The notes: a model not told the origin generated them from the letters alone. DNA of 64,000 bases from Porticoccaceae bacterium (GCA_024644595.1 JAHEHL010000002.1:289774-353773), one strand, 5' to 3'. Positions 48,924-59,113 are shown, counted from the first letter of the stretch. Numbers and translations: made by a program.

Positions 48924-50318
48924 ATGACCGCTTCAGTAAATTCAATTAACCGTGACGCCACTTTTAGCGACTACAAAGTAGCTGACATGTCTCTCGCCGA
49001 ATGGGGCAAAAAAGAGATCACCATCGCTGAGTCCGAAATGCCGGCACTGATGGCCCTGCGTGAAAAATATCGCAACGAGCAACCATTGGCTGGAGCGCGC
49101 ATTCTCGGCTGCATTCATATGACTATTCAAACCGCTGTTTTGATTGAAACACTCCAGGCTCTGGGTGCAGAGGTCCGCTGGACATCGTGCAATATTTTCT
49201 CGACCCAGGATCACGCTGCAGCCGCTGTAGCCGCCAATGGCACGCCTGTATTCGCCTGGAAAGGTGAGACTGAAGAAGAGTATGAATGGTGCCTGGAACA
49301 ACAGGTGTTAAAAGATGGCGTGCCCTGGAATGCCAATATGGTTCTCGATGATGGCGGTGACCTCACAGCCCTTCTGCATGAGCGGTACCCGCAGGTGTTG
49401 GACGCCGTGCATGGCATTACTGAGGAGACCACAACCGGTGTTCACAGACTTTACGAGATGCTTGAGCGCGGCGAGCTGAAAGTGCCGGCGATCAATGTTA
49501 ATGACTCTGTAACTAAATCAAAGTGTGACAATAAGTACGGCTGCCGCCACAGTCTTAACGATGCCATTAAGCGCGCAACTGACCATTTGCTGTCAGGTAA
49601 GAAAGCGGTGGTAATCGGCTATGGTGATGTCGGCAAAGGGTCCGCCCAGTCTCTGCGCCAGGAAGGCATGATTGTGAAGGTCACCGAATCAGACCCGATC
49701 TGCGCCATGCAGGCCTGCCTCGACGGCTTTGAAGTAGTTTCAACGTACAATAATGGTGATTCTACTCAAGGTGTCAATGCGGAATTGCTGGCCCATACCG
49801 ACCTGCTGGTGACCACAACCGGCAACTTTAATGTCTGTGGTGCCGACATTCTCGGCGCTCTCAAGAGCGGCTGCGTAGTCTGTAATATCGGCCACTTTGA
49901 CAATGAGATCGATACTGCTTACATGCGCAAAACCTGGCAGTGGGATGAAATTAAACCTCAGGTTCACAAGATCTATCGTGACAAAGCTAGCAATGACCAT
50001 CTATTGCTGTTGGCCGAAGGGCGACTGGTTAATCTCGGCAACGCAACGGGGCACCCGAGCCGTATTATGGATGGCTCTTTTGCCAATCAGGTACTGGCGC
50101 AAATCGATCTCTATAGCAAGCAGTATGCCGCACAGGATGATGCGACCAAAGCTGCTCTGCTAAAGGTAGAAGTGCTACCCAAGCATCTGGACGAAGAAGT
50201 GGCAGCGCATATGGTGCGCGGCTTTGGTGGTGTAATCACCAAGCTGACCCAGGCCCAGGCTGACTATATCAACGTGCCGGTTGAAGGTCCGTTTAAAGGC
50301 GATAGCTATAAGTACTAA
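48924..50318 (+). CDS. ahcY: Adenosylhomocysteinase
   Basis: Hydrolyses S-adenosylhomocysteine to homocysteine and adenosine. 464 residues with [38 protein letters not shown], the NAD-binding [20 protein letters not shown] and a C-terminal Tyr (GDSYKY). It replaces the Pfs/LuxS route of enterics. It follows metK by 26 bases, so no riboswitch fits between them. Confidence 0.98.
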   Translation: MTASVNSINRDATFSDYKVADMSLAEWGKKEITIAESEMPALMALREKYRNEQPLAGARILGCIHMTIQTAVLIETLQALGAEVRWTSCNIFSTQDHAAAAVAANGTPVFAWKGETEEEYEWCLEQQVLKDGVPWNANMVLDDGGDLTALLHERYPQVLDAVHGITEETTTGVHRLYEMLERGELKVPAINVNDSVTKSKCDNKYGCRHSLNDAIKRATDHLLSGKKAVVIGYGDVGKGSAQSLRQEGMIVKVTESDPICAMQACLDGFEVVSTYNNGDSTQGVNAELLAHTDLLVTTTGNFNVCGADILGALKSGCVVCNIGHFDNEIDTAYMRKTWQWDEIKPQVHKIYRDKASNDHLLLLAEGRLVNLGNATGHPSRIMDGSFANQVLAQIDLYSKQYAAQDDATKAALLKVEVLPKHLDEEVAAHMVRGFGGVITKLTQAQADYINVPVEGPFKGDSYKY

Positions 50319-50404
50319 GCGATTACCTGCTTGACACAGCGGCCCCCGCCTCGAGGGTCGCGCAGTCGCAAAGCGGAAAATCATTATTAAAGGAATAACA
50401 TGCA

Positions 50405-51265
50405 ATGAAAAGCGATAGCGCTGATCCAACCCCGCACCTTAGCTTTGAATTTTTTCCGCCCAAAACTGACCAGGGGAAAGCCAGCCTGGCGACCACTCGC
50501 CAGGCGCTGGGAAAATTTAATCCCGAGTTTTTCTCTGTCACCTATGGCGCCGGCGGCTCAACCCGCACAACGACTATGGATCAGGTTGCCGCCATTCAAT
50601 CAGATGGCTTTGCCGTCGCACCACACCTCTCATTTGGTGGCAGTGACAAGGCAGAGGTACTGGCGCTGCTCAATAGCTATAAAGCGTCTGGTGTAAAACA
50701 TCTGGTTGCTCTGCGCGGCGACCTGCCATCCGGCATCGGCGGTGCTGCACAACTGATTCATGCCAACCAGCTTGTCACATTTATTCGCGAAAATACCGGC
50801 GACCATTTTAATATCAATGTCGCCGCCTACCCGGAAATCCACCCCGAAGCCGAAAGCTACAGCAAAGATATTTACTGGCTTGGCGAAAAATTCAAGGCTG
50901 GCGCCAACCGCGCGATCACGCAGTATTTTTACAATGCCGACGCCTATTTTAAATTTGTCGACGAGTGCGCCAAAGCCGGAATCGTCGAGCCGATTATTCC
51001 AGGCATGATGCCGCTGACTAATTACAGCAATCTGATTCGTTTTTCCGACAGTTGTGGCGCCGATATTCCGCGCTGGTTGCGCTGGCAACTCAAGGAGCGC
51101 AGCGACAATATGGAAGACTTGGTCAGCTATGGCATCGATATCATTAGCGAACTGAGTCAGAAGCTGCTCGATGGCGGCGCTCCGGGGCTGCATTTTTACA
51201 CCATGAATCAATGGCAAGTTACTGGTACGCTATGCCGTAATCTCGGCTTTACAGAAAATAACTAA
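50405..51265 (+). CDS. metF: Methylenetetrahydrofolate reductase
   Basis: Supplies methyl-THF for methionine synthesis. 286 residues of the FAD-binding TIM barrel: LSFEFFPPKTDQGKASLATT, FSVTYGAGGSTRTTTMDQVA, HLVALRGDLPSGIG and GANRAITQYFYNADAYFKFV. It is 86 bases after ahcY; the gap contains a GC-rich stretch but no structure identifiable as an SAH riboswitch. Confidence 0.97.
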   Translation: MKSDSADPTPHLSFEFFPPKTDQGKASLATTRQALGKFNPEFFSVTYGAGGSTRTTTMDQVAAIQSDGFAVAPHLSFGGSDKAEVLALLNSYKASGVKHLVALRGDLPSGIGGAAQLIHANQLVTFIRENTGDHFNINVAAYPEIHPEAESYSKDIYWLGEKFKAGANRAITQYFYNADAYFKFVDECAKAGIVEPIIPGMMPLTNYSNLIRFSDSCGADIPRWLRWQLKERSDNMEDLVSYGIDIISELSQKLLDGGAPGLHFYTMNQWQVTGTLCRNLGFTENN

Positions 51266-51274
51266 CACGTCGCT

Positions 51275-52012
51275 ATGCGCATTCCACGAATTTATATCGA
51301 CCAGCCCCTAAACAGCGGCGCCAACGTTATGCTCGACGGCAGCGCTGCGCGCCATATCGCCTCGGCATTGCGTATGACGCCCGGCCAGGAAATTGTTCTG
51401 TTCAACGGCCTGGGAGGAGAATACACCGCCGAGCTCAGCACGGTTGGCAAGTCTCAAGTGACGGCGCTGGTTGGCGACGGCCGAGAAGTTGATCGCGAAT
51501 CTGCGCTAAAACTGCATCTCGCGATTGGGGTCTCTCGCGGTGAACGCATGGACTGGATAGTGCAAAAAGCTACCGAGCTGGGGGTATCTGCTATTACCCC
51601 CCTATTTACTAAGCGCACCGAAGTGAAACTCAGTGGCGAACGCCTCGACAAGAAGATTCGCCACTGGCAACAGGTGGCCATCAGCGCCTGTGAGCAGTGC
51701 CATCGCAATCGACTGCCAACTATTCACAACCCACAAAGCCTTGATCATTGGCTGAGTGAAAACACAACAACAAGTAGTGAATTAAAATTGGTATTGCACC
51801 ACCGAACTGAAAAACGTTTGACACAGTATCAAGCGCCTGAAAGCGCCCTTATTTTAGTTGGTCCAGAGGGTGGCTTGAGTGAGAGTGAAATCAATAATGC
51901 CATGGCACAGGGTTTTAACGCCCTCGCGCTGGGCCCCAGAGTGATGCGTACCGAAACAGCGCCGCTTGCCGCGATCAGTATTCTGCAATCACTTTGGGGA
52001 GATATGGGCTGA
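51275..52012 (+). CDS. rsmE: 16S rRNA (uracil-1498-N3)-methyltransferase
   Basis: SAM-dependent SPOUT methyltransferase. 245 residues: an N-terminal PUA-like part (RIPRIYIDQPLNSG, GSAARHIASALRMTPGQEIV) and the trefoil-knot end LILVGPEGGLSESEINNAMA, LGPRVMRTETAPLAAISILQ. It follows metF by nine bases, so a SAM-consuming enzyme is co-transcribed with the SAM cycle. Confidence 0.95.
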   Translation: MRIPRIYIDQPLNSGANVMLDGSAARHIASALRMTPGQEIVLFNGLGGEYTAELSTVGKSQVTALVGDGREVDRESALKLHLAIGVSRGERMDWIVQKATELGVSAITPLFTKRTEVKLSGERLDKKIRHWQQVAISACEQCHRNRLPTIHNPQSLDHWLSENTTTSSELKLVLHHRTEKRLTQYQAPESALILVGPEGGLSESEINNAMAQGFNALALGPRVMRTETAPLAAISILQSLWGDMG

Positions 52013-52022
52013 GGCACGCACG

Positions 52023-52934
52023 GTGAGATACCGTTTTTGCGTGTCATGGCTGACCGCAATTGCCCTTATCCTGGTTACATCATCAAAGCCAATTGACGCC
52101 GCCATTTTTGGTGATGGTAATCCGCACAATGGCATCGAGGATCAACGTCGAATCTCGACACGCATAGAAGCCCGTGCAATAGGAACAGTATTCTGTGATG
52201 GTGGCTTGCGAGGCACAGCCACCCATATTAATCCCGCGGCCGAGCCACAGCGGTCAGCCCCGACTCCAGCGCTTATCATCACTGCCGCACATATATTGTT
52301 TGATGAAGATAGCGGCGAAATGTACCAGTCATGCAGCTATCTGCCAAAAAACAATCGATTTGAAGCCATTCCTTTTGCCGCTGTTTCAGATCATCAGTTC
52401 AGGCCACTGGCAGCCAATAAAATACATCAATCCGAAGCGGATATCGTTTTTGTCGCACTGGCAAAACCGCCGCGACAACCGGCTCTGCAACTGGCTGAGC
52501 CGCGGTTATCTAACGCACAAGAAGTGGACCAGAAAGACCGTCAAAGCCAGCCGCTATATTTGATTGGCTATAACAGCTCGCTTGATCAGATCACTGAATC
52601 GGCGGGCTGCATAGCCTTTAATTCGACACAGTTTGCCAGCGAAAAATTACTCTTCCACGACTGTGATGCGCGTGCAGGCGCATCCGGCGGCGCAGTTCTC
52701 CAGGATCAGCTTGGCAGGACGGCCGGTAATGAAGCAAGGTTAGTGGCAGTTCATGGCGGGACACTGTTTATCACCGCAGCAAAGGCTGCTCACGCTCCGC
52801 CCGCAGAAACGGATGGCGCCAAGGTCGACCCGGAAGTCCGAATAAATCAGGCGCGGCGAATCGATCAGGCGCTGATTAAGCGTCTGCAACAGTTTGTTGC
52901 ATATCTTGCCAGGGATTTTCCAGATCAAAAGTAA
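52023..52934 (+). CDS. Secreted trypsin-like serine protease
   Basis: 303 residues from a GTG at 52023. Signal peptide ~1-26 (FCVSWLTAIALILVTSSKP...AA). Catalytic triad candidates: His in ALIITAAHILFDE, Asp in QSEADIVFVAL, Ser in CDARAGASGGAVLQ (GASGG in place of the usual GDSGG). Four cysteines (FCDGG, QSCSY, AGCIA, HDCDA) could form two disulfides. Substrate unknown. The last 59 bases overlap the convergent fabY coding end. Confidence 0.82.
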   Translation: MRYRFCVSWLTAIALILVTSSKPIDAAIFGDGNPHNGIEDQRRISTRIEARAIGTVFCDGGLRGTATHINPAAEPQRSAPTPALIITAAHILFDEDSGEMYQSCSYLPKNNRFEAIPFAAVSDHQFRPLAANKIHQSEADIVFVALAKPPRQPALQLAEPRLSNAQEVDQKDRQSQPLYLIGYNSSLDQITESAGCIAFNSTQFASEKLLFHDCDARAGASGGAVLQDQLGRTAGNEARLVAVHGGTLFITAAKAAHAPPAETDGAKVDPEVRINQARRIDQALIKRLQQFVAYLARDFPDQK

Positions 52935-54792
52935 TATCTCGAGCGAAACCTGGAACATGAATACCTTGAGCACTAATCACTACGCCCGCCTCGTCAATCA
53001 GCGGCTCGCCAAAACGATAGATCACGTTCAACTCACCAGCATCGGCCTCAACGGCATACTGTTTGGCCGCGGAACGGGTGGCCTCACGTCGATCGAGGTA
53101 AACGGGAAATTGGGTGCTGTAACGCACGGCTAGCATCTGCTCCACTTTCTCCGGAGACAACACCACAGCCGTGGCATTGTTGCCACCAAAACCTTTGGAG
53201 TTAATGAAGGCGACATGCATTTTTGTGTCGCTGACATCTAGATCTTGTAGAGGAAAATGCAGGCGCTCCTGGCAGACGTCCTCAGCGATCTGGGAAATCG
53301 TTTTAATACCGGGAATGGTTTGATATTTGAAGGTTCCCAGCGCTGATATCAATTGATCACCACTGGCGGTAGACAGTGAGTGGCCGACAAAAGATTTGGT
53401 TGCCGTCACCGGCCAATTGTGGATATCAAAAGCTTCAGCGATATTTTCGATCAGACACGACTCGGTAGTTCGGTTGGCTGGAGTGCTTGAACCATGAGCA
53501 TGCACAAAGCTGTGATGTTTAACGCTCTCTTCGCCAACAACAGCAATCGCTGAAGCGACCGCTTTAGAAAACGAAACATAGTTGCCCACGCCGGGTGCCG
53601 AAATCGACTTTTTCACACCGTCGGCATTAATGAACACCTCAGGTACCGCGCCGTGAATATCAGCGCCCAGCTCAACAGCCAGTGCGTCATCCATCAATAC
53701 AATATATTGCGTCGCTTCAGAGAGAGTGAAGCCACAGTTTTCGCCAAATGGTCGACTGGCACGACGCCAGTCCGGGGTATCAACTCCATCGAGCTTACAC
53801 AGATTTTCGTCACTGCCCAGGGCACTCATATTGGAAAAGCCCTCCGAGACTTCTGGCGTCACCGCCGCCTCGGCATTGCCCAAAATCGCTACTCGGCGCC
53901 GACCACTGCGGATATCACGCACGGCAGCCTGTAGCACGTAGAGAAAGCTGGCGCAGGCGCCTGTGATGGCTTCAGTATGACCAACACTACCAAGCACGTA
54001 CGCATTGATAAAGTCCGCGGGCATTGAATTAAGCCCCAAAGGTAACTGCTTAGCAGTCGTTCGGCCACCTTTCAGGCGCGCCTGCAAAAGACCGCCGAAG
54101 CCCTCTTCTGTCATCTGGCTTAATACATTAGATGAGTAAACGCCCACTTCGTCTGGAGACACTGAATCAGAGACCTTTTCCCAGGGAATACCAATTGAAT
54201 GCACAGCATCACTGGCACCTAAAAGTGCCAACTGTAAACTGCGAGGGTGAAAGCGACTATTGTAATGATTAGCTGGATCAAAGCCCGTGGGAAGCTGTCC
54301 GGCGGCCTTTGCCGCCAGCTCATAGTGTGACTCGACCAAGTAGTGGTTACTGGCCGACGCAGTAACTTCAACGGATCCATTTTCCAAATCTCTGATGGTC
54401 CAATTCTGTGGTGGAGCGGTCGGGAGATCTCTCTTTAGCATGGTAAACAGGATCGGCTGACTGGCGTCATCACTGAGGGAGATCTTCTTGTGGCCGGGCA
54501 CCTTGGCCGGATCAAACAGCTCAATCTTTCGTATCAACGTGCCATCCAATACGCTCTGACGAAAGCGTTGATCAACCTCGGTGGCGCTGAAGTGCGCACC
54601 CGCTGCATCGCAATAGCGCTCACCCGCTTTGCGCACCTGGCCCATCAAACAGGCAAGACTAACAACCGTGTCGAGCTGCTCTGAGGGCGGCAGAGACTCA
54701 AGAATCATACGCCGAAAAGCTTGATGTGAAGAGCTGCGTCCAGCAGCATTGTAGCCACCAAAACCGACGATAACTGGAAGTGCATTGGGCAT
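52876..54792 (-). CDS. fabY: Beta-ketoacyl synthase FabY-type (acetoacetyl-ACP synthase)
   Basis: 638 residues, matching in length and layout the P. aeruginosa FabY that starts fatty-acid synthesis by condensing acetyl-CoA with malonyl-ACP. The thiolase-fold half begins near ~190. Active-site Cys in ITGACASFLYVLQAAV (~281), His in FVHAHGSSTPANRTTE and in TKSFVGHSLSTASGDQ. Residues ~1-185 form an N-terminal region not seen in FabB or FabF. Divergent from the AraC-type gene. Confidence 0.9.
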   Translation of the reverse strand: MPNALPVIVGFGGYNAAGRSSSHQAFRRMILESLPPSEQLDTVVSLACLMGQVRKAGERYCDAAGAHFSATEVDQRFRQSVLDGTLIRKIELFDPAKVPGHKKISLSDDASQPILFTMLKRDLPTAPPQNWTIRDLENGSVEVTASASNHYLVESHYELAAKAAGQLPTGFDPANHYNSRFHPRSLQLALLGASDAVHSIGIPWEKVSDSVSPDEVGVYSSNVLSQMTEEGFGGLLQARLKGGRTTAKQLPLGLNSMPADFINAYVLGSVGHTEAITGACASFLYVLQAAVRDIRSGRRRVAILGNAEAAVTPEVSEGFSNMSALGSDENLCKLDGVDTPDWRRASRPFGENCGFTLSEATQYIVLMDDALAVELGADIHGAVPEVFINADGVKKSISAPGVGNYVSFSKAVASAIAVVGEESVKHHSFVHAHGSSTPANRTTESCLIENIAEAFDIHNWPVTATKSFVGHSLSTASGDQLISALGTFKYQTIPGIKTISQIAEDVCQERLHFPLQDLDVSDTKMHVAFINSKGFGGNNATAVVLSPEKVEQMLAVRYSTQFPVYLDRREATRSAAKQYAVEADAGELNVIYRFGEPLIDEAGVVISAQGIHVPGFARDITFDLENPWQDMQQTVADA

Positions 54793-54895
54793 GGGATATC
54801 CTTAATGATCAGCGATTGACTGACTGCCAGTTTAAGCAGGATGCGTTAACATTTATTTTGTTATATGGCCACTTTATACTATTATTTAGCCAATT

Positions 54896-55921
54896 ATGCG
54901 ATGTGCGCCAATGAAGACCTTCAATCTGACCCTTTTACTGTGTGACAACATGCTCGTCTCCAGTACCACGTTGGCAGCGGAGATATTTCAATTTGCCCAA
55001 GCTATGGCCCGCGCAGGCAGGCATGCTCAAAGCAAAATCGAGATCCGCTGGGTTAGCGCCGATGGCAAACCAGTGTTGACATCTGCAGGCTTCCAGCTCA
55101 CTCCGACCCACTCGATTAACGATAATTTCAACAGCGATCTGATCCATATTCCAGCGCTATGGCGCAACCCGCGGCCAGCAATAGCTAAAAATGAAGCCTA
55201 TATTCCCTGGCTGCAAAAGCAATATCAACTCAACTCCAGCTTTACCGCAGTCGGCACCGGCGTATGCTTTCTTGCTGAAGCTGGCTTACTCGACGACAAA
55301 CCTGCCACCACCCATTGGCACTATTTCGACCAGCTGCAACGCAGCTATCCAAAGCTGAAGCTTGCGCGCCAGCACTTCACTACCCAGGCCGGTAATATCT
55401 ATTGTGCCGCCAGCATCAATGCCATGGCCGAATTAATTATGCATCAGGTCGAACGGATTTTTGGACGTGTGATTGCGCGCCAAGCACAGCGAAATTTTTT
55501 CCATGAGATTCGTAATCTCACGGAACCGGTCAGTTTTAGCGACCAACAGAAAGTTCATAGTGACGAGGCGATTGTGCAGGCACAGATCTGGATGCAGGAT
55601 AATCTCAGCAAGCAACTATCCGTGCCAGAGCTGGCTGCGCAGCTTGGTATCACCACAAGGACTTTCAATCGGCGCTTTATGGCAGCTGTGGGCAAAACAC
55701 CTGGCGATTACCTGACCGAAGTACGCATGACGTTTGCGTGTGATTTATTGAAGAATAGTGATTTGTCAATTTTAGAGGTAGCTGGCTACAGCGGCTATAA
55801 CGATGCCAGTTGGTTTTCTACGCGCTTCAAGCAGTGGTCTGGGAATAGCCCGAAAGAGTATCGACACACTGTGCGTGGAAAGCTGTTCTCTACCGAGGTG
55901 AAAGAAAAGTCACCCCGGTAG
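54896..55921 (+). CDS. GlxA-family AraC-type regulator (DJ-1/PfpI domain plus AraC HTH)
   Basis: 341 residues. N-terminal class I glutamine-amidotransferase-like domain (~8-190) with GTGVCFLAEAGLLDDKPATT, then an AraC helix-turn-helix pair (~230-325): SVPELAAQLGITTRTFNRRF and ILEVAGYSGYNDASWFSTRF, followed by GNSPKEYR. Ligand unknown. It is divergent from fabY with a 103-base AT-rich gap, so fabY is a candidate target (inference). A later ATG at 54911 is an alternative start. Confidence 0.88.
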   Translation: MRCAPMKTFNLTLLLCDNMLVSSTTLAAEIFQFAQAMARAGRHAQSKIEIRWVSADGKPVLTSAGFQLTPTHSINDNFNSDLIHIPALWRNPRPAIAKNEAYIPWLQKQYQLNSSFTAVGTGVCFLAEAGLLDDKPATTHWHYFDQLQRSYPKLKLARQHFTTQAGNIYCAASINAMAELIMHQVERIFGRVIARQAQRNFFHEIRNLTEPVSFSDQQKVHSDEAIVQAQIWMQDNLSKQLSVPELAAQLGITTRTFNRRFMAAVGKTPGDYLTEVRMTFACDLLKNSDLSILEVAGYSGYNDASWFSTRFKQWSGNSPKEYRHTVRGKLFSTEVKEKSPR

Positions 55922-55933
55922 AGCGTCCCCGGA

Positions 55934-57103
55934 TTAGATAATTCTAACGCTCACAACGCCATCAACCCCGGCGATACTTGACTTGATACTGTCATCAATA
56001 TTGCCCTCGACATCGATAATGTTGTAGGCGATATCTTCGCGGCTCTTGTTAACCATATCGACAACGTTGAGGTTAGCGTCGGCAAGCACTGACAGCACAC
56101 TACCGAGAATCTTCGGGACATTTTTGTTGGTAAAGGTAATCCGCGTGCCGCCATTGCGTGACATTTTGATCTGCGGGTAGTTAACCGAGTTGCGAATATT
56201 GCCGTTCTCGAGGAAATCCATCAGCTGGTTGGCGGCCATCACCGCGCAGTTCTCTTCAGCCTCTTCAGTGCTGGCGCCGATATGAGGCATCAGCAGTACA
56301 TCGTTACGGCCGAGCAGATCAGGTGTCGGGAAGTCGGTGATATATCCGGCAACCGTTCCTTTATCGAGAGCCGCAATCATATCTTCAGTGCTGACAATCT
56401 CTTCGCGGGCAAAGTTAAGAATCTTGGCCGTGCTCTTCATACCCGCAAGAGTTTTGCTATTGATCAGGTGCTTGGTGGCTGGAATAGCGGGAACATGCAG
56501 GGTAATAAAGTCTGCACGGGCAAGCAATGCCTCAAGGTTCTCCATGCGCTCGACACTGCTGGACAGCTGCCAAGCGGCTTCAACCGAGATGGCTGGATCG
56601 TAACCAATGACATTCATGCCCAAATCCAGTGCGAGATTAGCAATCATTGAGCCAATCGCACCGAGGCCAACAACCCCAAGAGTTTTTCCCTGCACTTCTC
56701 CGCCAGCAAAACGCTTTTTCTCTTTCTCAAGAAGCTTGCCCATCTCGGCCGAATCGGTCATCTCAGTGAGACTTTGCACGTAGTTCATGCCGCCGTAGAT
56801 ATCGCGAGAACCCATTAACAGTGCTGCCACAATCAGTTCTTTTACAGCGTTGGCGTTAGCACCCGGCGTATTGAATACAACAATGCCCTTCTCGGTGTAA
56901 TCGGCCAAAGGAATATTGTTGACTCCTGCGCCAGCGCGAGCCACCGCAACCACCGACTCAGGCAATACTTCATCATGCAGCTTCTGACTGCGGAGCAAAA
57001 CACCATCGGCATCAGAAATATCGCCAGATACCTGATAAGTATCAGTGGGAAAGCGGCTCAGGCCTTTAGATGAAATGGCGTTGTAAGTACGAATTTTATA
57101 CAT
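55934..57103 (-). CDS. serA: D-3-phosphoglycerate dehydrogenase with ACT domain
   Basis: First step of serine synthesis. 389 residues: catalytic/NAD domains (~1-305) with GVVGLGAIGSMIANLALDLG, Arg in NFAREEIVSTEDM and His in LLMPHIGASTEEAEEN, then an ACT domain (~318-389, TRITFTNKNVPKILGSVLSV). The N-terminus MYKIRTYNAISSKGLSRFPT differs from E. coli SerA and marks a distinct subgroup. It is downstream of serC with a 56-base gap. 3PGDHs can also reduce 2-oxoglutarate to D-2-hydroxyglutarate, which links it to the dehydrogenase at 17727. Confidence 0.93.
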   Translation of the reverse strand: MYKIRTYNAISSKGLSRFPTDTYQVSGDISDADGVLLRSQKLHDEVLPESVVAVARAGAGVNNIPLADYTEKGIVVFNTPGANANAVKELIVAALLMGSRDIYGGMNYVQSLTEMTDSAEMGKLLEKEKKRFAGGEVQGKTLGVVGLGAIGSMIANLALDLGMNVIGYDPAISVEAAWQLSSSVERMENLEALLARADFITLHVPAIPATKHLINSKTLAGMKSTAKILNFAREEIVSTEDMIAALDKGTVAGYITDFPTPDLLGRNDVLLMPHIGASTEEAEENCAVMAANQLMDFLENGNIRNSVNYPQIKMSRNGGTRITFTNKNVPKILGSVLSVLADANLNVVDMVNKSREDIAYNIIDVEGNIDDSIKSSIAGVDGVVSVRII

Positions 57104-57159
57104 GATGTTTTAGGTTCCGGTTTTAAATCGTTAAACAATGTTTGCTACGTGAGTATGGT

Positions 57160-58275
57160 TTACCCAGAAACTTGCGTGTAGGCCCAATCGAGCCACGGCA
57201 GCAAAGCGTTTAGGTCAGATGCTTCAACAGTGGCACCGCACCAAATACGCAAGCCAGCCGGCGCGTCGCGATAGGCGCCGATATCGTAGGCAACCGCTTC
57301 CGTATCAAGCAACTTCACTGCCTGCTTAACCTGCTCGGGCTCAAGATCGAGTGTCAGGCAGACGCTAGTATTGGAGAGTTGGTCTTCTTCCTGAGCGAGA
57401 AAGTGCGCCCAGGGACGGCTGTCGACAAAGCCTTTAATCACGTCAAGATTGGCATTGGATTTGGCAATCGCTGCCGGCAGCCCGCCAATCGAGCGCACCC
57501 AATCGAGGGCATCAAGATAGTCCGCGACACAGAGCATTGACGGAGTATTGATGGTCTCGCCACGGAAAATACCTTCAATCAATTTGCCGCCCTTGGTCAT
57601 GCGGAAGATCTTTGGTATCGGCCAGTCCGGGGTGTGGCTCTCGAGACGCTCAACCGCACGCGGGCTGAGAATCAACATACCATGACCACCTTCGCCGCCG
57701 AGTACTTTTTGCCAACTGTAGGTCACCACATCGAGCTTCTCCCAGGGCATGTCCATGGCGAAAACTGCAGAAGTCGCGTCACAAATCGTCAGACCCCTGC
57801 GATCATCGCTGATCCAATCCGCATTGGGGACTTTGACGCCAGCAGTGGTGCCATTCCAAGTGAAAATAACGTCATGGTCTGGATTGGCCTGAGACATATC
57901 CGGTAATTGACCGTAGTCAGCGGTATAACTGTTCACATTGTCCAGCTTTAGCTGTTTAGTCACATCTGTGAGCCATCCGCTGCCGAATGATTCCCAGGCA
58001 AATACATCAACTGGCCGTGCTCCGAGCACCGACCACATAATCATTTCTACCGCGCCAGTATCTGAGGCCGGAACAACACCAACTCGATAACCTTCGGGCA
58101 AGCCCAAAATATCAGCGGTCTCGCTGCAGGCGCGACCCAATGCTAGCTTGCCAACACTGGAGCGATGCGAGCGGCCCAGAGTATCGACATGCAGGTTGGT
58201 AAGACTGTAACCCGGCCGTTTGGAGCAGGGGCCGGAGGAAAAATTGGGGTTGGCGGGTTTAATCGTCGGTTTCAT
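57160..58275 (-). CDS. serC: Phosphoserine aminotransferase, alphaproteobacterial/archaeal type
   Basis: Transaminates 3-phosphohydroxypyruvate to phosphoserine. 371 residues starting [20 protein letters not shown], the signature of the type typical of alphaproteobacteria and Methanosarcina rather than the E. coli SerC. PLP lysine in [19 protein letters not shown] (~190). Its pairing with serA suggests the two were inherited as a unit. Confidence 0.92.
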   Translation of the reverse strand: MKPTIKPANPNFSSGPCSKRPGYSLTNLHVDTLGRSHRSSVGKLALGRACSETADILGLPEGYRVGVVPASDTGAVEMIMWSVLGARPVDVFAWESFGSGWLTDVTKQLKLDNVNSYTADYGQLPDMSQANPDHDVIFTWNGTTAGVKVPNADWISDDRRGLTICDATSAVFAMDMPWEKLDVVTYSWQKVLGGEGGHGMLILSPRAVERLESHTPDWPIPKIFRMTKGGKLIEGIFRGETINTPSMLCVADYLDALDWVRSIGGLPAAIAKSNANLDVIKGFVDSRPWAHFLAQEEDQLSNTSVCLTLDLEPEQVKQAVKLLDTEAVAYDIGAYRDAPAGLRIWCGATVEASDLNALLPWLDWAYTQVSG

Positions 58276-58471
58276 TGCTTGCGATAGCTTCTCTTAATGG
58301 TTTCTCTTGATTGGGGGAACAGCTTTTCTCGTTTACAGAGGGTCGAAAGGTATAGAGCGAGCTCGCAGTGTAGTCTGAGCGAGACGCGCTATAAATCGCT
58401 TTTACACATGGCGACTATTTGTCCAGACAATACTGCCAGAGGAAAGCGGATGTTCAGACCGCAGGCTAAGC

Positions 58472-59113
58472 CTATTTAACCACTGTGCGCTCTTTAGCAA
58501 TAAGAAAGTCAGCAACGTTAAGCATGCCTTCAAAACCGCCTGCCATTCTTGAACTGATGCGGTATTTGCCGTTGACCACCATTTCCGGCGTGCCCTGAGT
58601 GCGATAACTGCGACCACGAGCCTTAGCCTGATTGACCATGCTGGTCATGCCAAAAGAGTTGTAGACCTGAGAAAACTTCGCACTGTCCACGCCAGCTGCG
58701 GCAAAAATAGGCACCAGATCTTTCTCAGACCGGACCGGCTGACGCTTGACGTGGATGGCCTCAAAAATCGGCATATGCACCTGATCGAGCACCTTCAACA
58801 TCACGGCACTGTAGTAGGCGCGAGCATAGACCTCCATTGCAGGCTGCCAGACCGCGGGTGTACGCTGCACATCAACATCATCGGCCAGTGACTCAAACCA
58901 TGGCTCCAGTACCGACTCAAAGTTATAACAGTGTCCACAGTGGTATGAGAAAACCTCATTGACTTCGACCTTTGACGGGTCAGCTGTTCTCACTGCCTGA
59001 GGTAATACTTCGTAGTGAATGCCGGCTTTAAATTTTTCCTCTTCAGCTGCACAGCCCCATGAGACAAACAGTAATGAGGTTAATAAAATGTAACTGGAAA
59101 GTTGTCGTAACAT
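58472..59113 (-). CDS. dsbA: Thiol:disulfide interchange protein DsbA
   Basis: Periplasmic oxidase that introduces disulfide bonds. 213 residues, signal peptide ~1-23, active site CGHC in FSYHCGHCYNFE (~54-57), cis-proline in TQGTPEMVVNGKYRI. The cytochrome c4 gene upstream on the same strand is 100 bases away, an arrangement also seen in Pseudomonas. Confidence 0.94.
   Translation of the reverse strand: MLRQLSSYILLTSLLFVSWGCAAEEEKFKAGIHYEVLPQAVRTADPSKVEVNEVFSYHCGHCYNFESVLEPWFESLADDVDVQRTPAVWQPAMEVYARAYYSAVMLKVLDQVHMPIFEAIHVKRQPVRSEKDLVPIFAAAGVDSAKFSQVYNSFGMTSMVNQAKARGRSYRTQGTPEMVVNGKYRISSRMAGGFEGMLNVADFLIAKERTVVK

Noticed and set aside
50319-50404. Possible SAH riboswitch between ahcY and metF
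   Set aside because: GC-rich, but the pseudoknot and conserved core of SAH riboswitches could not be found, and regulation is better explained by the ArsR fusion protein.
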